Shown in pieces: positions 53,435 through 62,526 of a stretch of DNA of 64,000 nt. A model generated the notes under the pieces. It made no database searches. It worked only from the letters and a program-made list of their open reading frames with translations, and was not told the origin of the DNA. The first letter of the stretch is position 1; each line of letters begins with the position of its first letter. A program made the position numbers and the translations under genes. This stretch comes from Acidaminobacter sp964416305 (GTDB lineage Bacteria > Bacillota > Clostridia > Peptostreptococcales > Acidaminobacteraceae). The stretch covers positions 1 to 64,000 of the forward strand of contig CAYQDM010000013.1 in assembly GCA_964416305.1 (NCBI GenBank), written 5' to 3'.

Positions 53435-54190
53435 CTATCTGAAGCCTTCAATTAACGAAGTCACCACCAAATGCCAACCATCTACCATTACAAATAAAAG
53501 TAATTTAAACGGCAGTGAAATCATCACAGGCGGAAGCATAAACATCCCCATAGACATTAAAATACTTGATACTACTAAATCAATGACAATAAACGGAAGA
53601 AATAGCAAAAATCCTATTTGGAAGGCAACCCTGAGTTCGCTGATAACAAAAGCCGGCGTCAATGTCACTAGAGAAACCTCCTCAGGCGTATCCGGATAGG
53701 TATCGGATAGTTTAATAAAAAGCGCTAAATCCTTTTCACGAGTGTTTGACAGCATAAATCTTTTAACTGGAATCACCGCTTTTTCAATAGCTTCTTCTTG
53801 TGTTATTGAGCCGGCAGTAAACGGTTTCAGCGCTTCCTCATTCACTTCAGTATATACAGGAGCCATCACAAAAAAAGTCAGGAATAAAGCCAATCCAATT
53901 ACAACTTGATTTGGTGGTGCTTGCTGGGTGCCGAGAGCACTCCTCAAAAAAGACATGACCACCATAATTCTGGTAAAAGCACTGGTCAATATTAAGAAAG
54001 AGGGGGCCAGGCTCAGTATGGTGAGTAAAACCATAAGACCCAGTACTCCGGTAGGCCCTCCTCCTCCTTCAATTCGAAGTGCATTGCCAAGATCTACTTC
54101 CAACGTCGTGGCAAAGGCAATCCCCAATGACATTATAAAACATTGTATCAACATTATGAAAACAACTAATCGATAGATCCTGTCTTTCAT
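53435..54190 (-). CDS. fliP: flagellar export protein FliP
   Basis: A 251-residue export-gate protein with a cleavable signal-like N terminus and four further hydrophobic segments. Signatures: FTRIMVVMSFLRSALGTQQAPPNQV and FVISELRVAFQIGFLLFLPFIVIDLVVSSILMSMGM. ATG overlaps the fliO stop by four bases. Confidence 0.96.
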   Translation of the reverse strand: MKDRIYRLVVFIMLIQCFIMSLGIAFATTLEVDLGNALRIEGGGGPTGVLGLMVLLTILSLAPSFLILTSAFTRIMVVMSFLRSALGTQQAPPNQVVIGLALFLTFFVMAPVYTEVNEEALKPFTAGSITQEEAIEKAVIPVKRFMLSNTREKDLALFIKLSDTYPDTPEEVSLVTLTPAFVISELRVAFQIGFLLFLPFIVIDLVVSSILMSMGMFMLPPVMISLPFKLLLFVMVDGWHLVVTSLIEGFR

Positions 54191-54531
54191 GATGTTCTCC
54201 TTAATTTTTCTACCGCTCCAGATAAATATTTACTAAAAACATCATTTTTATCCATTTCCGAATCAATGAGTTCTGCCGGATCTATATCTCTTAGAATAGC
54301 AACACTTTTTTCACTCGATGCCAGCAGATGATGATGATCTCCAACTTTGACAATAAACAATAATTGGTTTTTTCCGATAGATATTTTTTCTATAATATGT
54401 ATATTTTTGCTTTTCATATTCATCGCTGTCATTTTTGCTGTTAGTCGAAGACTTAGATACGCCAATAAAACAACCGCGGGCAAGGCTACGATTAATTTTA
54501 ATGCGTTGATCCAGAAGGTTTGATCTGTCAT
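54187..54531 (-). CDS. fliO: flagellar protein FliO (FliZ-like)
   Basis: A 114-residue protein with one N-terminal membrane helix and a short cytosolic beta domain (SKNIHIIEKISIGKNQLLFIVKVGDHHHLLASS), the FliO/FliZ pattern. It is thought to help FliP assembly. It follows fliL directly; the usual fliM and fliN/fliY genes are not between them. Confidence 0.82.
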   Translation of the reverse strand: MTDQTFWINALKLIVALPAVVLLAYLSLRLTAKMTAMNMKSKNIHIIEKISIGKNQLLFIVKVGDHHHLLASSEKSVAILRDIDPAELIDSEMDKNDVFSKYLSGAVEKLRRTS

Positions 54532-54583
54532 TCCTTAACCTCTCTTTTGTGGCAATGTTCTATTCTTTTCATTGACTTCAATA

Positions 54584-55069
54584 TCATTGAATTAAAAAAT
54601 CAGTGAAATACAGGTTATATAGAATATCTTGTTCAAACAACTGATTAAGTTGATCCAACAGATCTAGCCTAATAATTTCTAACGTTTGAGCTTCTGAAAT
54701 TTCGCTCTTCGACAGCCCTCTCAAATGCTGAATCACAACATCTCGAATCTGCGGCATGCGAAGATCAATGATGGCTTTTGATTCATCATCTAAAATTGAA
54801 AGTGTGATGCTTGTTTTAAGAAAGTGGGTGGTACGCTCATCTTTTAAGTTCACCAGAAAACTGTCCAATGGGATCATCTGCTCTATCTGAGGTTTCTCCA
54901 GGAATTTTTGCATCCCAAATGGCCATTGACCCGTTTTAAAGTATAGCCCGCCAATTATTGAAGCCAATATAATAAAAAGGAGAATTCCAACGACTGGAAT
55001 CCATTTCATCCTTTTTCTCTTGACGGACTTGGAAAATTTTTTTTCTTCAGCATTAAGTCGTTCTTCCAT
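54584..55069 (-). CDS. fliL: flagellar stator-associated protein FliL
   Basis: A 161-residue membrane protein with one helix near residue 35 and a periplasmic-type domain (LDSFLVNLKDERTTHFLKTSITLSILD). It supports the stator in swimming. Start ATG after GGAGGATCCA; the start overlaps motB. Confidence 0.9.
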   Translation of the reverse strand: MEERLNAEEKKFSKSVKRKRMKWIPVVGILLFIILASIIGGLYFKTGQWPFGMQKFLEKPQIEQMIPLDSFLVNLKDERTTHFLKTSITLSILDDESKAIIDLRMPQIRDVVIQHLRGLSKSEISEAQTLEIIRLDLLDQLNQLFEQDILYNLYFTDFLIQ

Positions 55070-55829
55070 TGGATCCTCCTGTTTCGTGATCAATTATGAT
55101 CAGAAGATTGACTCGCCGATTTAAAGCACGATTCTCATATGTGGAATTTGGAACCAATGGCTGAAATTCTGCGAATCCTGCTGCTTTTAACCTATCAGGC
55201 TCAATCTGATGTCTTTGAACAAAGTATCGTGTCACTTGAACCGCGCGGTCCACTGATAATTCCCAGTTAGTTGGATACTTATCCGTTTGAATAGGCTGAT
55301 TATCAGTGTGACCTTGAATTTCAATATCATTATCTATGGTGGTAAGAAGTTTAGAAATTGTATCAAGGAGCATTTGACCATCAGTTTTGATTTCCGCTTT
55401 ACCAGACTCAAATAGGACAGCTTCACTGATATTAACTAAAACACCTTTTGCGTTATAAGTCACTTCAAGATCCGCACTCAGACCATTTTCTTTGATAAAC
55501 GCCTGGATCATCTCGAACATCTCCACGATTTCTGAGTCCAGGGTGGTCTGATCCTTACTTTGGGGAACCTGCATCTGTACCATAGGGTCAAATGGCAATT
55601 GATCAGCACCTGAGGGTGTCTCATTGAAAATCATCGTAGATGGATTGCCTGACAGCACAGATTGAAGCGAGGCTGCTGCTTGTTTAAATTTGATGATGTC
55701 CAACGTGGAGAAAGAATAAAGAAGAATAAAGAAGGTCAACAACAAAGTCATTAAATCAGAAAAAGTAACAATCCATCCTTGCGACCCGCTGGATGCTTCA
55801 TCGAAATTTTTTTTCCTCCTTCTCGCCAT
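55053..55829 (-). CDS. motB: flagellar motor stator protein MotB
   Basis: A 258-residue stator protein. A membrane helix near residue 25 carries the proton/ion-binding aspartate (VTFSDLMTLLLTFFILLYS). The OmpA-like peptidoglycan-binding domain is at the C terminus (IEIQGHTDNQPI, NWELSVDRAVQVTRYF). Overlaps motA by one base. Confidence 0.95.
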   Translation of the reverse strand: MARRRKKNFDEASSGSQGWIVTFSDLMTLLLTFFILLYSFSTLDIIKFKQAAASLQSVLSGNPSTMIFNETPSGADQLPFDPMVQMQVPQSKDQTTLDSEIVEMFEMIQAFIKENGLSADLEVTYNAKGVLVNISEAVLFESGKAEIKTDGQMLLDTISKLLTTIDNDIEIQGHTDNQPIQTDKYPTNWELSVDRAVQVTRYFVQRHQIEPDRLKAAGFAEFQPLVPNSTYENRALNRRVNLLIIIDHETGGSNGRTT

Positions 55830-56620
55830 TAAGCAGCCTCATTCCGCTTCAGTTCCAAATAAGCCTTTCGCTCCTTTGGATTCAGGTAGGTCATGATGAT
55901 TTCTTCAACGACCCGTGGATTTGTGCCTGCTTGAATTTCAAGTATGCCAACTACAATCATCTCACGTCTGTAAATCTCACTTTTTGTTTTGATTCTTAAG
56001 TTGGTGGCAATTGGCACCAGAACCAGATTCGCAAAAAAAGATCCATAAAAGGTAGTGATCAAAGCAACTGCCATACCGGAGCCAATGCTGGAAGCATCCT
56101 GAAGCTGACTAAGCATGACAATAAGACCTATCAATGTCCCAAGCATACCAAATGCCGGCGCCAGTTCTCCCCAGGTTTGAAAAATATCTTGAGAAACTTT
56201 ATGACGGTTTTTGGTGGTCTCTATCTCTATTTCCATAACATCCCGGATGACTTCGGGATCCATCCCATCAATGACCATTCGTATGCACCTTACGATAAAA
56301 TCATCATCAATGTCATCTAATTGATCTTCTAAAGCCAGTAACCCATCTTTTCGGGACTTTCTAGACATAGCAGTGAAAAGTTCGACCAAGTGAAGCAGGT
56401 TTTCTTCAGTATTCTCAGTGATTTTTTTAAGGGCAACCGGGATATTCTTCAAATCATCAAGCGGATAACTGATTGTCAGCGCACAGAATGAACCAAACAA
56501 TGTAATGATGACAGAGGACAAACTCCAGAAACTCTTTAAATTGCCCGCGAGGGCAATTGAGACGATGATCAGCGTTACCCCCGCGAACATAGCTATTAAT
56601 GGAATGTTGTTTTTTTTCAT
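55829..56620 (-). CDS. motA: flagellar motor stator protein MotA
   Basis: A 263-residue stator channel subunit with four membrane helices. Typical TWGELAPAFGMLGTLIGLIVMLSQL and MAVALITTFYGSFFANLV segments and a charged cytosolic loop. Overlaps flbD by four bases. Whether the pair uses H+ or Na+ cannot be told here. Confidence 0.95.
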   Translation of the reverse strand: MKKNNIPLIAMFAGVTLIIVSIALAGNLKSFWSLSSVIITLFGSFCALTISYPLDDLKNIPVALKKITENTEENLLHLVELFTAMSRKSRKDGLLALEDQLDDIDDDFIVRCIRMVIDGMDPEVIRDVMEIEIETTKNRHKVSQDIFQTWGELAPAFGMLGTLIGLIVMLSQLQDASSIGSGMAVALITTFYGSFFANLVLVPIATNLRIKTKSEIYRREMIVVGILEIQAGTNPRVVEEIIMTYLNPKERKAYLELKRNEAA

Positions 56621-56832
56621 TTTCGATCCTCCGAATGAACGAGCCGCAGCACGCCCCCAATCGACCGCTGATAAACTCGGATCCGTTCGATAATTTCAGA
56701 CGGCGTCTCCTGAACTCTGATTCTATTACCATCTGTTAAAGTTATAAGCGTGTCTGGAACCAAATCGATTCTGTAAACCAACATCTCATTCAGAAAAAAA
56801 ATATCACCTTTAAGCGTAGTTAATTCAATCAC
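56617..56832 (-). CDS. flbD: flagellar protein FlbD
   Basis: A 71-residue protein of the FlbD/SwrD family: MIELTTLKGDIFFLNEMLVYRIDLVPDTLITLTDGN. SwrD boosts flagellar power in Bacillus subtilis. The position between flgE and motA is conserved. Confidence 0.9.
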   Translation of the reverse strand: MIELTTLKGDIFFLNEMLVYRIDLVPDTLITLTDGNRIRVQETPSEIIERIRVYQRSIGGVLRLVHSEDRK

Positions 56833-56842
56833 GCACCATCAG

Positions 56843-57760
56843 CTACCTTTTCAAATTCAGTAGTTCTTGCAGCATTTCGTCAGAGGTTGTAATCGTTCTA
56901 GAGTTTGCTTGATAAGAGCGGCTGGTTATGATCATTTCAGTAAATTCATTAGCTAAGTCAACATTGGACATTTCGAGATAACCCTTCCGAATGATTCCAA
57001 AGCCATTCTGTCCTGAATTTCCAAAAGAAGCATTACCTGAATTTTGAGACTGTCCATAGGTATTGCCGCCTTGTTTTTCAAGACCGCCGGCATTTGCAAA
57101 ACGAATAACCGGGACCTGTCCGAGTTCGCGGTTGACACCGTCAGAATATCTTACCATCACCTTTCCTGAGCCATCAATGGTAAAAGATACTAACGATCTG
57201 ATCTCGCCTTCTATATTGATGCTGTCCGGAATGACGATTGGCTTAAGATCTTCAGCTTCGACCTCTTCCATATTGATATCAGCTCCAACTGCTAACGTCG
57301 CGCCGGAATCATCCAGCGTAACATTACTGATCCCCATTAAACGAAAACCACTGCCCATGATTAAATTACCTGTGCTGTCTCGCAGGAATGAGCCATCTCG
57401 TGTAAATCTAAGCTCGTCCAGAGCTTGGATCGATTCAGATTCACACACTGCAAAAAAACCATTGCCTTCCAGCGCAAAATCAAGCTCTCTGCCAGTCGGC
57501 TGCAGTGATCCGTTTGTCATATTAGTGGAAATTTTTCCGACACTGACACCAAGACCGATCTGCTGTGGATTAATGCCGCCAAGGCCACCCTGAATCGGAG
57601 ATTGACCGCTGTTGATCATCTCGCTGAGCAAGTCTTGGAATTGAGCAGTCCCTGATTTAAATGCAGTTGTACCTACATTGGCTATGTTATTCCCTATAAC
57701 GTCCATTTTCGTTTGATAACTTCTCATACCACTGACACCGGAATACATGGATCTTAACAT
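56843..57760 (-). CDS. flgE: flagellar hook protein FlgE
   Basis: A 305-residue hook-family protein. N terminus LRSMYSGVSGMRSYQTKMDVIGNNIANVGTTAFKS and C terminus SNVDLANEFTEMIITSRSYQANSRTITTSDEMLQELLNLKR are intact. Length is short for a hook protein (many are 400 or more), so the variable outer domains are reduced. ATG after AGGAGGTT. Genetic position next to flgD and flbD supports FlgE over FlgG. Confidence 0.9.
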   Translation of the reverse strand: MLRSMYSGVSGMRSYQTKMDVIGNNIANVGTTAFKSGTAQFQDLLSEMINSGQSPIQGGLGGINPQQIGLGVSVGKISTNMTNGSLQPTGRELDFALEGNGFFAVCESESIQALDELRFTRDGSFLRDSTGNLIMGSGFRLMGISNVTLDDSGATLAVGADINMEEVEAEDLKPIVIPDSINIEGEIRSLVSFTIDGSGKVMVRYSDGVNRELGQVPVIRFANAGGLEKQGGNTYGQSQNSGNASFGNSGQNGFGIIRKGYLEMSNVDLANEFTEMIITSRSYQANSRTITTSDEMLQELLNLKR

Positions 57761-57845
57761 TTACATAACCTCCTGGTTTAGTATGGCTGCTTCCGTCGAT
57801 CGGCAGCCTGGGCTTCCTCAATGAGGTCCGGCCCTTGATTTAGGT

Positions 57846-58235
57846 TCACTTAATGGTTACCGCGCTGTCAATCTGTGTTAAAATATTAATCTCATCCTGG
57901 ACGGGTATAGCTGTTATAATCGTTCTATTCCCGACATTGGCTATGAATGCCGTTTCTTTAAAAAACATCACAGTATTTCTGCCGCCCTTCTTCTCAAGTT
58001 CATTCAATGCATATTTCATTTTATCAACATCTTCCGGATTTAACTTGATATTGCGTTGCTCAAGCCTTTGTTGAGCGTGAGCTGAAAATTTTAGTTCACT
58101 GGTTTGGTTTAAAAGCTGCCTGTCAAGTAGAGCTTTAAACCCACCGTGTTCTTGAGCCGTCGCTTGTGTTTTAAGCCCTGAGGTCTGCGTCTTTTTCGTC
58201 TCTATAATAGGCGGCTGCTGCACTCGAATCGCCAT
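57846..58235 (-). CDS. flagellar operon protein, TIGR02530 family
   Basis: A 129-residue protein always found between flgD and flgE in Firmicute flagellar operons. Recognisable part: LKFSAHAQQRLEQRNIKLNPEDVDKMKYALNELEKKGGR. Function unproven; a role in hook assembly is suspected. Start ATG follows GGGAGTG. Confidence 0.88.
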   Translation of the reverse strand: MAIRVQQPPIIETKKTQTSGLKTQATAQEHGGFKALLDRQLLNQTSELKFSAHAQQRLEQRNIKLNPEDVDKMKYALNELEKKGGRNTVMFFKETAFIANVGNRTIITAIPVQDEINILTQIDSAVTIK

Positions 58236-58266
58236 TAAAAAACACTCCCTTCCCATGCAGCCTTGC

Positions 58267-58704
58267 TCACTCAATCACCTGAACCGGACTTCCAACGCTC
58301 AGCACTTTTGGATAAGCATAAGTCTCACCATTCACGACATATTTGATTCCCTGCTGAGATATTTCAATCCGTTCAAGAATGCCTGAAACAACTCCTGTTT
58401 CCAAAGTTTCCAGATCAACCTGTTTTCCAATCATTGACATAGCATGATTCGTGGAATTCAAATTGTAAAGTGTGTTGAGTTGATCTGCCAAATTCTCGAG
58501 CTTTTCAATCATTGCGAATTGAGACATCTGTGCGATATATTCGCTGTTGTCTCCACCTGACATTGGGTCTTGGTACTTCAATTGAGCAGATAAAATTTTA
58601 AAAAAATCGTTTTTACCAATAAAGCTGCTTTGATCTGTCAAACTTTGCTTCTGCTGTGTTGATGCTGCTGTATTGGCAAAAATGTTCGTATTCTGAATAT
58701 CCAT
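58267..58704 (-). CDS. flgD: flagellar hook-capping protein FlgD
   Basis: A 145-residue hook-cap scaffold protein. The FlgD N-terminal motif FFKILSAQLKYQDPMSGGDNSEYIAQMSQFAMIEKLENL is clear. The protein is short, lacking most of the C-terminal Ig-like domain, as often in Firmicutes. ATG after GGAGGTG. Confidence 0.93.
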   Translation of the reverse strand: MDIQNTNIFANTAASTQQKQSLTDQSSFIGKNDFFKILSAQLKYQDPMSGGDNSEYIAQMSQFAMIEKLENLADQLNTLYNLNSTNHAMSMIGKQVDLETLETGVVSGILERIEISQQGIKYVVNGETYAYPKVLSVGSPVQVIE

Positions 58705-58723
58705 AAATTCACCTCCTGTACAG

Positions 58724-60004
58724 TTACGCCCACAGATCAAGTTGATTTCGAATCCTAAGCTGCGCAATCACTTCGCCAGGTTCAGCTGTCATGTCGGTTT
58801 CTCTGTTTCGAAAAAATTTTTCTTGTGGGAATCGTTGATTTTTTTGGTGGAAAGCTTGTTCTTCCCGCCCGCTCTGACCGAATTCGAATCCACTGGTAAT
58901 ATTCAATTGTGTCTCAAAATTTCCTGATGTGATTCTTTGCTCAGTTAGCGATGTCGTCAGATTTACCAATTGCTTCTGGAGGATCGTCCGGGCAGCCTCT
59001 GAATCGACTTTTACCAACCCGGAAATAATCCCATCTTTTAACCTGATGTGAATCTCGATCTTTCCAAGGGTCTCAGGATGCAAGGTCATTTTCAGCACTC
59101 TGGTTTCACCCTCTTTGATGAGCTTCGCGTGTTCAGTAACCTGTTGTGGAATTTCAACTGGCCTTATTCTATCGGGCAACGCTTGTGCTTGATAAGTTTT
59201 TGGCGGTGCATCACCTATAAGCAATCCTTTTGATGACTCCTGATCTGATTTCAATTGGCTGCGATGCTTTGCTGCATCTTCTGGCACCTCACCTTCCATT
59301 AGAACGTTCGAATCAATACTATTCGAATGGTCTAAGCGCCTGGTTTGTTTAAGCCCCTGAAGGTTCTCTCCAAAATTTGGCGGAATTATTGTTTCGCGCA
59401 TTTCACTGTCAGAGAGCTCTGACAAAAATAGATGACTCAGAGCGCTTTTAGAGGATGGGACGGCCACATTCTCAGATATAGAGTTCTTAGATATATTTCC
59501 AGTAGTTACTTTTGGGTCAAAATCCGCAGCCGGCTTATACGCCTTTGATGAAAGTTCAATTGATTCACTTCTAACAAAAGCGTTTAATCTGCCTCTTTCA
59601 TTTTCCGCGATTAATTGTGTGTCAGACTGTTTGGTCATTTCAATACCCTCATAGTTCTGAGCTTTGGCAGATGCCTTATTCCTCATCATCACCGTGTCAG
59701 CATTCATTTCAAGGGGCCTTCCCGGGGACATGTCAAGCGGCTCTTTAATAACCTCACACTGCACTTCTTTTAAATTCTTCAGTATTGTCTCCGGATTAAT
59801 ACTTTCCCCTTGTGAGTTTATCTTCGAACACTGGTTTTCATTTAAGATCTTCCTTTGATCCAAAACACCGAGCAAGCATTCAGAAAAGGACAGCGTCTCA
59901 GAAAAAGACACTTCATCATCTGATTTACATGTATTTCTACAAGAACTTGCAGTTTTATGGTGTTGAACCGTACTGTTTATTTCTGTTGCTGATATTTGTA
60001 ACAC
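58724..60004 (-). CDS. fliK: flagellar hook-length control protein FliK
   Basis: A 426-residue protein with a long low-conservation N-terminal ruler and a conserved C-terminal domain (TRVLKMTLHPETLGKIEIHIRLKDGIISGLVKVDSEAARTILQKQLVNLTTSL). It measures hook length and triggers FlhB switching. GTG start nine bases after GGAGGTG. The N-terminal region has no recognisable domain. Confidence 0.88.
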   Translation of the reverse strand: MLQISATEINSTVQHHKTASSCRNTCKSDDEVSFSETLSFSECLLGVLDQRKILNENQCSKINSQGESINPETILKNLKEVQCEVIKEPLDMSPGRPLEMNADTVMMRNKASAKAQNYEGIEMTKQSDTQLIAENERGRLNAFVRSESIELSSKAYKPAADFDPKVTTGNISKNSISENVAVPSSKSALSHLFLSELSDSEMRETIIPPNFGENLQGLKQTRRLDHSNSIDSNVLMEGEVPEDAAKHRSQLKSDQESSKGLLIGDAPPKTYQAQALPDRIRPVEIPQQVTEHAKLIKEGETRVLKMTLHPETLGKIEIHIRLKDGIISGLVKVDSEAARTILQKQLVNLTTSLTEQRITSGNFETQLNITSGFEFGQSGREEQAFHQKNQRFPQEKFFRNRETDMTAEPGEVIAQLRIRNQLDLWA

Positions 60005-60054
60005 CTTTATTTTCACCTCCTCTTCTCCAGAATTCTATAATCTTCACCACCTCC

Positions 60055-60492
60055 TTAACGTCTTCTATGATAAAGGTTCACTGCAATTTCATCCAATGTA
60101 CTTTGTGTCAGACGATCCTGATGGTCAGAAAAAGACTTCTGCTCATTCTCCCTATGACGCTCCAGCATTCTTACTTCCAATTGACCTTCAATCCAGCGTT
60201 GCTTTGCTGCAGCCAAGTCCTTAGCAGCCTTCTCTTCTCTGCAAAGGACCTCGTTCAAGCTGCTTCTTAAAAAATCGCGGTATGCATAGGTTAATTGAAT
60301 ATCAGCAGGTTTCAAATAATTCTCTTGAGACCCTAATTTTAAGCTGTTCTGATATCGCTGTTTGTGATTTTCACTTTCAATGCGAGTATTCTCATAAACG
60401 TCAGTCAATTCAGCAAGTTCTTTTTTTAATTGGGTTGCTCTGAAGTTTTTATGTTCTAATACTTTAGCCAAGCTGTATGATGGCTTCTTCAA
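60055..60492 (-). CDS. fliJ: flagellar export chaperone FliJ
   Basis: A 145-residue coiled-coil protein of the FliJ family: YSLAKVLEHKNFRATQLKKELAELTDVYENTRIESEN, rich in Lys, Glu and Gln throughout. It links FliI to FlhA. TTG start six bases after AGAGGGTG, just past the fliI stop; starts further upstream would overlap fliI. Confidence 0.82.
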   Translation of the reverse strand: MKKPSYSLAKVLEHKNFRATQLKKELAELTDVYENTRIESENHKQRYQNSLKLGSQENYLKPADIQLTYAYRDFLRSSLNEVLCREEKAAKDLAAAKQRWIEGQLEVRMLERHRENEQKSFSDHQDRLTQSTLDEIAVNLYHRRR

Positions 60493-60505
60493 AGGTAACA
60501 CCCTC

Positions 60506-61822
60506 TTAATCGAAATTTTGAAGTAATTGATCAATTTTTTCCCAAGTAGATTGACAATGACTAAACTCATCAATCCTCTGTTTTAAAAATTGATCCAACT
60601 TAGGCTTTGTCTCAATCGCACGATCAACGGCCTGACTTGAACCAGGCTTGTAGGCACCTATCTGAATCAGATCTTCCGCCTCTTTATAAATGCCCATCAT
60701 ATGTCTCAATTTAGAAATCTGTTCCTTTTGATCATGTGAAACCAAGTCATTCATCAATCGGCTAATACTTTGAGTCACATCAATAGCAGGATAATGATTT
60801 TTTGCCGCAAGTTCCCGGCTCAATACAATATGACCATCAAGTATGCCTCGAACCGCATCAGTAATTGGCTCGTTCATATCATCTCCCTCTACAAGAACTG
60901 TATAGAAAGCAGTGATGCTGCCTCGGTTTGAAGTGCCACTTCGCTCAAGGAGCTTTGGCAGTAACGCAAACACAGAAGGTGTATACCCTTTTGTTGCTGG
61001 TGCCTCCCCAGCTGCCAAGGCAACTTCCCTTTGAGCCATTGCAAACCGCGTTACAGAATCCATCATCAGGAGGACATGCTTGCCTTGATCCCTAAAATAT
61101 TCTGCTATAGCTGTTGCAAGAAATGCCCCTTTCAATCTGACCAACGGTGGCTGTTCTGACGTCGCACAGATGATCACCGATTTCTTAAGACCCTCTTCTC
61201 CTAAATCCTTTTCCAAGAAAGCTTTTACTTCACGACCACGTTCTCCAATAAGAGCAATTACGTTGATGTCAGCATCACTGTAACGGCTGATCATGCCAAG
61301 AAGAGTGCTTTTTCCAACGCCGCTTCCAGCGAAAACGCCTAATCTTTGACCATGACCGCAAGTTAAAAATGCATCTATTGCTTTAATACCTGTATGCATG
61401 ATTTGTGAAATAGCTTTTCGCTGCAATGGATTTGGCGGACTCCTATATAGTGGAATCTCAGTATGACAATGATTTAGATTTTGATTCAACAGCATTGGCT
61501 TTCCCAACCCATCCAAAACCATACCCAACATACTTTCTCCAACATTTATAGTCATCGCCTTTCCAGTTGGTATGACAGGGCATCCTGTCATTATGCCATC
61601 CAACTCTCCCAAGGGCATCAAAATAACACTGTCACCCCTAAAACCAATAACTTCTGCCGAAATTGAATGTTGACTTGGTAAAATGATGTTGCAGATTTCG
61701 CCTACAAAAGACTTCATGCTTTTTACTTCAATAGTCAGGCCAATAACTTGGTCGACTTTTCCCGAATACTCAAATGGCTGAAATCTTTCCAAAACGTTTT
61801 GAAACCGCGAATAAGGTATCAT
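60506..61822 (-). CDS. fliI: flagellum-specific ATPase FliI
   Basis: A 438-residue F1-beta-like ATPase of the export apparatus. Walker A FAGSGVGKSTLLGM is at 164-177, Walker B VLLMMDSVTRFA follows, and the RGSITAFYTVLVEGDDMNEPI segment is typical. Overlaps fliH by four bases. Confidence 0.97.
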   Translation of the reverse strand: MIPYSRFQNVLERFQPFEYSGKVDQVIGLTIEVKSMKSFVGEICNIILPSQHSISAEVIGFRGDSVILMPLGELDGIMTGCPVIPTGKAMTINVGESMLGMVLDGLGKPMLLNQNLNHCHTEIPLYRSPPNPLQRKAISQIMHTGIKAIDAFLTCGHGQRLGVFAGSGVGKSTLLGMISRYSDADINVIALIGERGREVKAFLEKDLGEEGLKKSVIICATSEQPPLVRLKGAFLATAIAEYFRDQGKHVLLMMDSVTRFAMAQREVALAAGEAPATKGYTPSVFALLPKLLERSGTSNRGSITAFYTVLVEGDDMNEPITDAVRGILDGHIVLSRELAAKNHYPAIDVTQSISRLMNDLVSHDQKEQISKLRHMMGIYKEAEDLIQIGAYKPGSSQAVDRAIETKPKLDQFLKQRIDEFSHCQSTWEKIDQLLQNFD

Positions 61823-62526
61823 ATCTGTATAGCCTCTTGACTTGCTCTATGTAATGATAAGATTTCCGCCATCAGTTTTTCAATCTGCCTGCCTGGATGA
61901 AAAGCGATGATCTTGGCTTCGGTCTCGCAATGAATAGCATTTTTATCAATTTCATTGTTTTCCACAAACACCAATTTGCTTTCCGGGCAAAGATCCTGAA
62001 AGTTTCTTATGGTTGCATCCATTATCTCATAATCTTCCGGATGGAAATTACATACAATCCTATTGGATTGTGACAGTTCCTTCAACATTTGCCTAAGAGG
62101 CACTTTTAGATTTTCGGCTGACATATGAGACTGAACGAAGGTAGAAGCGACTTGAAAAGCCAACTGTATCAAATGCTCTTCATGGGTTTTCTCCAATAAA
62201 GTCAATAAGCTGTGGGTTGACTTCAAAAGCTCAACGGATTGGGTGGAAATCTCAGTAAGCTTCTGTTCCAAGCTTGCTGCAGCCTGGTTTAAACCTTCAT
62301 TATAGCCTTCTTCAAAACCGCTCTGCCTTGCCTGGAATCTTATGCTTTGAGCTTCTGCACGCGCTTGGTCCAAGACAGCTTTTTCATATAGCTCCAGTTC
62401 TTCTAAAAAAGAGTCCGTAAGAAGTTCAGAATCCCTTAATTCTTTGTGTGGCATTTTGATAGAAATTTGATCTGAATGCTTCAGAACGGGCTGCTTGATG
62501 ACATTATAAGATGATGGCATCCTCAT
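61819..62526 (-). CDS. fliH: flagellar assembly protein FliH
   Basis: A 235-residue regulator of FliI. The long helical middle (YEKAVLDQARAEAQSIRFQARQSGFEEGYNEGLNQAAASLE) and the C-terminal V-ATPase-E-like region (IVCNFHPEDYEIM) fit FliH. Overlaps fliG by 23 bases. Confidence 0.88.
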   Translation of the reverse strand: MRMPSSYNVIKQPVLKHSDQISIKMPHKELRDSELLTDSFLEELELYEKAVLDQARAEAQSIRFQARQSGFEEGYNEGLNQAAASLEQKLTEISTQSVELLKSTHSLLTLLEKTHEEHLIQLAFQVASTFVQSHMSAENLKVPLRQMLKELSQSNRIVCNFHPEDYEIMDATIRNFQDLCPESKLVFVENNEIDKNAIHCETEAKIIAFHPGRQIEKLMAEILSLHRASQEAIQI

